In this document: positions 6,030-8,545 of the stretch, piece by piece
How positions within the stretch are numbered: the first letter of the stretch is position 1
Layout of the letters: every line of letters starts with the position of its first letter
Program-made: the position numbers and the translations under genes
NCBI GenBank assembly: GCA_910584605.1
Contig: CAJUAW010000116.1
Location: 1-8,545, forward strand
Direction: 5' to 3'
Origin: an uncultured Oscillospiraceae bacterium
GTDB lineage: Bacteria; Bacillota_A; Clostridia; Oscillospirales; Oscillospiraceae
DNA: 8,545 nucleotides
The notes under the pieces: generated by a model
Database searches by the model: none
What the model saw: only the letters and a program-made list of their open reading frames with translations
Told to the model about the DNA's origin: nothing

Positions 6030-6038
6030 AAAAGTCAA
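6010..6038 (-). promoter_or_regulatory. Promoter for the RHH gene and probably the antirepressor chain
   Basis: On the minus strand TTGACT (6038-6033) and TATATT (6015-6010) are 17 bp apart, giving a start near 6003. Upstream of the -35 is a segment rich in A and T plus AACCTC that also precedes the promoter at 6503-6531. It begins right after the terminator at 6049-6086, so it opens a new transcription unit. Confidence 0.75.
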
Positions 6039-6048
6039 GAGGTTTTTC

Positions 6049-6086
6049 AAAAAAATTCACCCTCCGCCAAAAAACAGCGGAGGGTG
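6049..6086 (-). terminator. Intrinsic terminator after the 58-aa RHH-like gene
   Basis: On the minus strand CACCCTCCGC (6086-6077) pairs perfectly with GCGGAGGGTG (6067-6058) around a 9-nt loop. AA and a run of seven T residues (6055-6049) follow. It lies 12 nt after the stop codon at 6099 and separates this unit from the next promoter. Confidence 0.88.
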
Positions 6087-6098
6087 GGCGCTCTCTTT

Positions 6099-6275
6099 TT
6101 ATTGTCCTGATTGGTCGTGCTTCATGCCTTGCCGAATCAACCGCTTTATTTCGGTCTGCTTTGGTTTTCCCTCTAAAGCTTCCAAAATATCTTTATCGGT
6201 GCGGTTGTTCAGCTTCAAGCCAACGAAGGTTGTGTTTTCCTTCGTCCATTCCTTTCGCGCCTGCGTTTCTGCCAT
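6099..6275 (-). CDS. Small ribbon-helix-helix-like protein (58 aa)
   Basis: The likely fold is strand-helix-helix: TTFVGLKLNNRT as the strand, then KDILEALEGK and KQTEIKRLIRQGM as helices. This is a pattern I associate with small RHH-like proteins of clostridial mobile elements. The start at 6275 has AGGTGA 4 nt upstream; an in-frame ATG at 6350 lies inside the preceding gene and has no suitable ribosome binding site. It is the second gene of a two-gene unit with promoter 6503-6531 and terminator 6049-6086. A stable hairpin (6294-6311) sits just before its ribosome binding site. Probable role: transcription regulator, perhaps of its own palindromic operator at 6491-6525. The target is unproven, and a role as antitoxin cannot be excluded. 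Confidence 0.7.
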   Translation of the reverse strand: MAETQARKEWTKENTTFVGLKLNNRTDKDILEALEGKPKQTEIKRLIRQGMKHDQSGQ

Positions 6276-6293
6276 ATTCTCACCTTTTGGATA

Positions 6294-6311
6294 GGGCCGG
6301 TTTCCCGGCCC
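6294..6311 (-). repeat. GC-rich intercistronic hairpin with GAAA loop
   Basis: GGGCCGG and CCGGCCC form a perfect 7-bp stem closed by GAAA on the minus strand, a GNRA-type tetraloop. It lies 7 nt after the 50-aa stop codon and about 10 nt before the ribosome binding site of the 58-aa gene. No T-run follows. It may set mRNA stability or the relative output of the two genes. Confidence 0.65.
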
Positions 6312-6318
6312 ATTCCTG

Positions 6319-6471
6319 TTACTTTTGGTCTGCTGTGGTAACATACACAAAAATCAGTTTTTTCATTTCTTCTTTTGTGTAGGTTTCCTTCGCCGGGTCT
6401 TTGTCGATAATGGCAAACAAATCAAACGCCATCGCCTTTCTGGTGTCCTGTCTTTCGGCTTCGGTTCCCAT
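6319..6471 (-). CDS. Small regulatory-type protein of unknown family (50 aa)
   Basis: The protein begins MGTEAERQDTRKAMAFDLFA and continues as charged helices (IIDKDPAKETYTKEEMKKLI, FVYVTTADQK). It is soluble and looks like a compact helical dimer, but I cannot name the family. The start at 6471 is chosen because AAGGAGG lies 7 nt upstream. The longer reading from 6504 would put its ATG in the -10 box of the promoter, so it could not be transcribed. It is the first gene of a two-gene unit controlled by a promoter with a 15-bp perfect palindrome in its spacer, so one of the two products is likely an autorepressor. The short size and the shared unit with an RHH-like partner also fit a regulator pair or a small toxin-antitoxin pair; nothing in the sequence shows toxicity. 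Confidence 0.65.
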   Translation of the reverse strand: MGTEAERQDTRKAMAFDLFAIIDKDPAKETYTKEEMKKLIFVYVTTADQK

Positions 6472-6490
6472 CTTGCGCCCTCCTTTCCTT

Positions 6491-6525
6491 TGGGATGTAC
6501 CCATTATAACATGGGTTTAACCCAT
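6491..6525. promoter_or_regulatory. Palindromic operator pair at the 50-aa gene promoter
   Basis: ATGGGTTTAACCCAT (6511-6525) is a perfect 15-bp palindrome filling most of the space between the -35 and -10 boxes. A related imperfect one, TGGGATGTACCCA (6491-6503), lies just downstream of the -10, with centres 21 bp apart, two turns of DNA. Binding here would block RNA polymerase directly. The sequence differs from the CTGCGTCCGCA operators at 5996-6029, so a different protein is implied. Confidence 0.7.
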
Positions 6526-6531
6526 CGTCAA
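6503..6531 (-). promoter_or_regulatory. Strong sigma-A-type promoter for the 50-aa/58-aa unit
   Basis: On the minus strand TTGACG (6531-6526) and a perfect TATAAT (6508-6503) are separated by 17 bp. Upstream lies a run of T and A followed by GAAAACCTC, nearly the same as before the promoter at 6010-6038. The leader to the ATG at 6471 would be about 25 nt. Confidence 0.82.
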
Positions 6532-6595
6532 GAGGTTTTCAAAAATTTTTCCGCTGTCTCGATATGAGGTTGTCAAGGTGCATCGAAGATTTCGT

Positions 6596-6659
6596 TTCTC
6601 CCAGGGTCTGCCGTCAGGCCCTGGGAGAAGCGGGGGAATTGGGGCGGCCTGCGGCCACC
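6596..6659 (-). repeat. Two strong tandem hairpins after the tail protein gene
   Basis: The first (6643-6659, GGTGGCC/GGCCGCC with one G-U) and second (6596-6629, TTCTCCCAGGG/CCCTGGGAGAA, extended inward by a G-U and CTG/CAG pairs to a 4-nt loop) lie in the 154-bp gap between the tail gene stop and the next promoter. Neither is followed by a good T-run on the minus strand. They may end or protect the tail gene transcript. The rest of the gap shows no coding frame. Confidence 0.6.
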
Positions 6660-6685
6660 CGCTTCCCTCGTCTCCCGTAAGAGAA

Positions 6686-8107
6686 TCACGCCACCGTCAC
6701 GGTAACGGTATAGGTGATCTCGCTCTTGCCGGTCTCGGCCACAGTCAGGGTAAAGGACTTGCTGCCGCCAGTGGTGTCCACGGTATAGGTGGGGGCGGTA
6801 TCGGTGCCCCCGGCGGTGACGTCGCTGGCATTGGTTCCGCCTACGGTCACGGCCTGGTCTGCCGTCTTGGTGCCAGTCAGCACCACGCTGGTGGTGCCAG
6901 TGGCCACGTTCACGGCCACCACCTTGTCCGCCCCGCCGCCGGTAATGGTGTTGTCGCCGTCAGGGGTGGGGGTGGTCAGGGCAAAGGTCACGTCGGCGGT
7001 GGGGATTGGGGCCGGGGTGCCGCCAGTGACGGTGACGTTGGCCGTGGTGGTCAACTTCTTGGGGCTCTTGGTGGTGATGGTCACCTCCGTGGTGCCCGCC
7101 GCCACGCCGGTGACGATCCCCTGGGCCGATACCGTGGCCACCGCTGCAGCCGCACTGACAAAGTCCAGGTCAGTCATCAGGGGGGTTCCCAGGCTGCCGT
7201 CCTCCATCACGTACTTCACGGGAATGGAGATGGTCTGCCCGGCATTCACGTCGATATCGTTTCCGACCACGATGGCCAGGCCCGTGGCGAACTGGTCGGG
7301 GGAACCGAACAGCTCCAGCACCATATAGGCCAGCTTGGGGGATGCAGAGGAGCCGCACTGAATCCCAGCCTCACATGCCTCGTCATAGCTCAAAGCTGTG
7401 CCGTTCATTACGGTGGTGGCGGGGGTGGTCTGGCTGCCGTCGGTAGAGATATCGCCGTTGAACTGCATCCGGGGAATGGTGATGTACAGACTGCCCACCC
7501 GGGAGCCGGTCAGCGGATTGGCCTCCTGGCTCTCGGTGGCGTAAACCGGGATGGTGACCAGGGTCCGCACCACCGCCGGATTCATCAGAGTCTCTACGGA
7601 GAACTGCTGGGCGCCGGCGGAACTGGTGTAGTAGTGGACGCAATATTTCTCCCCGGCGGTGGCGGTAAAGCCCTGGACCTGCCGGGTCACCGAGTCGATC
7701 AGGTATGCCTTTCCGGAGTTGCCCACATAGCCCACAATCTCGCAGCTGCCCAGGGGGGCGACAGGGGTCTGTGCCACGGTCAGGGCGGTCCCCTCGGCCT
7801 CCACCACCTCGTCCACGGGGACAACGCCGTTGTAGGTCACGTTGCCGCCCACGGCCAGGGCACGCCCCAGCAGGGAGAAGTCAGCCGCGGTCAGGTTCAT
7901 GGTCAGGCTGGGCGTATCGGGGATCTGGATTACCACGGGGTTGCCGATCCCGGCATTGATTGCGCCCAGGTTGATGGTGCTTTGCAGCTGGCTGGTACTC
8001 ATTTTGGTGGAGTAGTAGACCAGATCATTGGTGCCCGGGTCAAAGCACTTCACGTCCATGGTTCCCTTTACGTAAAGGGGCCGGTCAGTCAGATTTGCTT
8101 TTAGCAT
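6686..8107 (-). CDS. Phage tail/virion structural protein with C-terminal Ig-like domains (473 aa)
   Basis: This is probably a major tail or other abundant virion protein. The N-terminal 270 residues are beta-rich with no signal peptide (MLKANLTDRPLYVKGTMDVK, then LQSTINLGAINAG and LTMNLTAADFSLLGRALAVG). Around residues 280-350 is a bacterial Ig-like group 2 domain, recognised by NAGQTISIPVKY, AVATVSAQGIVTGVAAGTTEVTIT. The last 110 residues are a second Thr/Val/Gly-rich beta domain starting after a Pro-rich linker (GGTPAPIPTA). Ig-like additions of this kind on tail and capsid proteins are thought to bind cell-surface sugars or mucus. The ribosome binding site (AAAGGA) is moderate and about 10 nt away. 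The gene follows the terminator of a broken antirepressor by about 60 bp and is separated from the other virion genes by the regulatory cassette. Tail-tube identity is a guess; structural role is likely. Confidence 0.72.
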   Translation of the reverse strand: MLKANLTDRPLYVKGTMDVKCFDPGTNDLVYYSTKMSTSQLQSTINLGAINAGIGNPVVIQIPDTPSLTMNLTAADFSLLGRALAVGGNVTYNGVVPVDEVVEAEGTALTVAQTPVAPLGSCEIVGYVGNSGKAYLIDSVTRQVQGFTATAGEKYCVHYYTSSAGAQQFSVETLMNPAVVRTLVTIPVYATESQEANPLTGSRVGSLYITIPRMQFNGDISTDGSQTTPATTVMNGTALSYDEACEAGIQCGSSASPKLAYMVLELFGSPDQFATGLAIVVGNDIDVNAGQTISIPVKYVMEDGSLGTPLMTDLDFVSAAAAVATVSAQGIVTGVAAGTTEVTITTKSPKKLTTTANVTVTGGTPAPIPTADVTFALTTPTPDGDNTITGGGADKVVAVNVATGTTSVVLTGTKTADQAVTVGGTNASDVTAGGTDTAPTYTVDTTGGSKSFTLTVAETGKSEITYTVTVTVA

Positions 8108-8164
8108 ATAAAATCATTCCTTTCATTGTTTTGGTATAGAGTCGCTTTCGCTGAGACAACAATC

Positions 8165-8198
8165 AAAAACCCCGCCACCTCATACCGAGATAGCGGGG
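8165..8198 (-). terminator. Intrinsic terminator after the broken antirepressor
   Basis: This is the same hairpin as at 2870-2898 (CCCCGC/GCGGGG with inner CTC/GAG), followed on the minus strand by five T residues (8169-8165). It shows that the antirepressor gene and its terminator moved or were copied as one unit. Confidence 0.75.
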
Positions 8199-8493
8199 AG
8201 GGGATATTTAACTGCAAAACTGCATCTGCCGGTTGGCCTGCCGGATAATCATCGACATATTGGTGCTGGGCCGCCAACGCTGGATGTACTCCACCGCCTC
8301 ATCAAACCGCTTGCGGGGGATATTGTTGCGGCTGTTCACCCGAAACCATTTCTGAATGTCCCGGTTGCATTCGCTGTATGTTCGTCCTCGAACGTTCTTG
8401 TCATGGTAGGCCGGGGAATCCGAGCCGCCCAGCGCCCCGATGACCACGGCGTTAACCTGAGAGGCAAGAGTGCGCTGCTGGCTGTAGTCAATG
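8170..8493 (-). repeat. Direct repeat, copy 2: antirepressor 3' end plus terminator
   Basis: It matches 2870-3193, identical over 8170-8280 and then with scattered substitutions but no length changes. The match stops at 8493, where the sequence becomes insertion-sequence-like. Confidence 0.9.
8208..8491 (-). pseudogene. 3' fragment of a Bro-N/ORF6C antirepressor, cut by an insertion
   Basis: The frame gives DIDYSQQRTLASQVNAVVIG, then SDSPAYHDKNVRGRTYSECN and NNIPRKRFDEAVEYI up to the same NRQMQFCS ending as the 236-aa antirepressor. It covers the ORF6C-like domain only. Homology stops at 8491-8493, and the Bro-N half is missing from the window. The frame stays open beyond but reads through the insertion end, so no proper start is present; the internal ATG at 8447 has no convincing ribosome binding site. 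The N-terminal half may survive on the far side of the insertion. As it stands the gene is almost certainly inactive, though an ORF6C fragment could in principle be made. Confidence 0.75.
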
Positions 8494-8545
8494 TCAACGC
8501 CGATTTGAAATTGTAAGAAAACGCCGAAGAAATTTTGTAGTTTTT
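8492..8545. mobile_element. Terminal part of a probable IS21-family insertion sequence
   Basis: From TGTCAACGCC at 8492 the sequence no longer matches the antirepressor. It holds two imperfect direct repeats, AACGCCGATTTGAAATTGTA (8496-8515) and AACGCCGAAGAAATTTTGTA (8520-8539), 24 bp apart and matching at 14 of 20 bases. Ends beginning with TG and carrying several internal repeats are typical of IS21-family elements. No transposase is visible because the window ends here, so the family is tentative; that a foreign sequence interrupts the gene is firmer. Confidence 0.6.

Noticed and set aside
5788..6294. A 168-codon plus-strand frame across the RHH region, with hydrophobic stretches
   Set aside because: It runs antisense through two RHH-like genes, a terminator and a promoter with operators. 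Its membrane-like segments arise from AT-rich antisense sequence. Only its first part overlaps the candidate small RNA.
6578..8104. A 508-codon plus-strand frame opposite the 473-aa tail protein
   Set aside because: Its Gly/His-rich composition is the mirror of the Thr/Val/Ala-rich Ig-like protein; the minus-strand reading has a recognisable Ig-like domain and proper start.
1..8545. tRNA, rRNA, integrase, attachment sites or replication origin
   Set aside because: I looked on both strands and found no sequence or gene that supports any of these.

Overview
The window is part of a phage or prophage from a Gram-positive host, most likely a gut-type clostridial Firmicute. The grounds are strong AGGAGG-type ribosome binding sites, GC-rich virion genes, KilA/BRO-type antirepressors, and small ribbon-helix-helix (RHH) regulators of a kind common in clostridial mobile elements. 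Every confident gene is on the minus strand, so transcription runs from the right end to the left end. No taxon can be fixed without a search.

In transcription order (right to left): 8492-8545 looks like one end of an IS21-type insertion sequence. It abuts the broken 3' part of an antirepressor gene (8208-8491), which ends in an intrinsic terminator. Then comes a 473-residue virion/tail protein with a bacterial Ig-like domain (6686-8107) and two strong hairpins (6596-6659). Next is a lower-GC regulatory block: a self-contained unit with promoter, palindromic operator, two small proteins (50 and 58 aa) and terminator (6049-6531). It is followed by a second promoter with paired palindromic operators and a 54-aa RHH protein (5814-6038). 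Downstream is a tight chain of five genes joined by ATGA overlaps: 43 aa, 41 aa, a Bro-N antirepressor of 241 aa, 80 aa, and a Bro-N antirepressor of 182 aa (3944-5703). A 325-bp AT-rich gap follows, containing a promoter and leader hairpin for a third intact antirepressor (Bro-N plus ORF6C-like, 2908-3618) with its own terminator. The window closes with two more virion genes (2425-2853 and 22-2412) and the first codons of another gene (1-22).

The most interesting part is 5450-6038. An RHH gene with its own operators lies directly upstream of an antirepressor operon. In the spacer between them, a near-consensus promoter on the opposite strand would make a roughly 70-nt RNA ending in a hairpin plus T-run inside the 3' end of the RHH gene. 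This matches the layout of the phage P22 immI locus (RHH repressor Arc, antirepressor Ant, antisense sar RNA), which also sits among virion genes. The proteins differ, so the similarity is in architecture and the function is inference.

The second theme is antirepressor multiplication. Four Bro-N/ORF6C-type genes or remnants lie among tail genes. Two share a 3' end and terminator with 111 identical bases, exactly 5,300 bp apart, which suggests recent copying or recombination.
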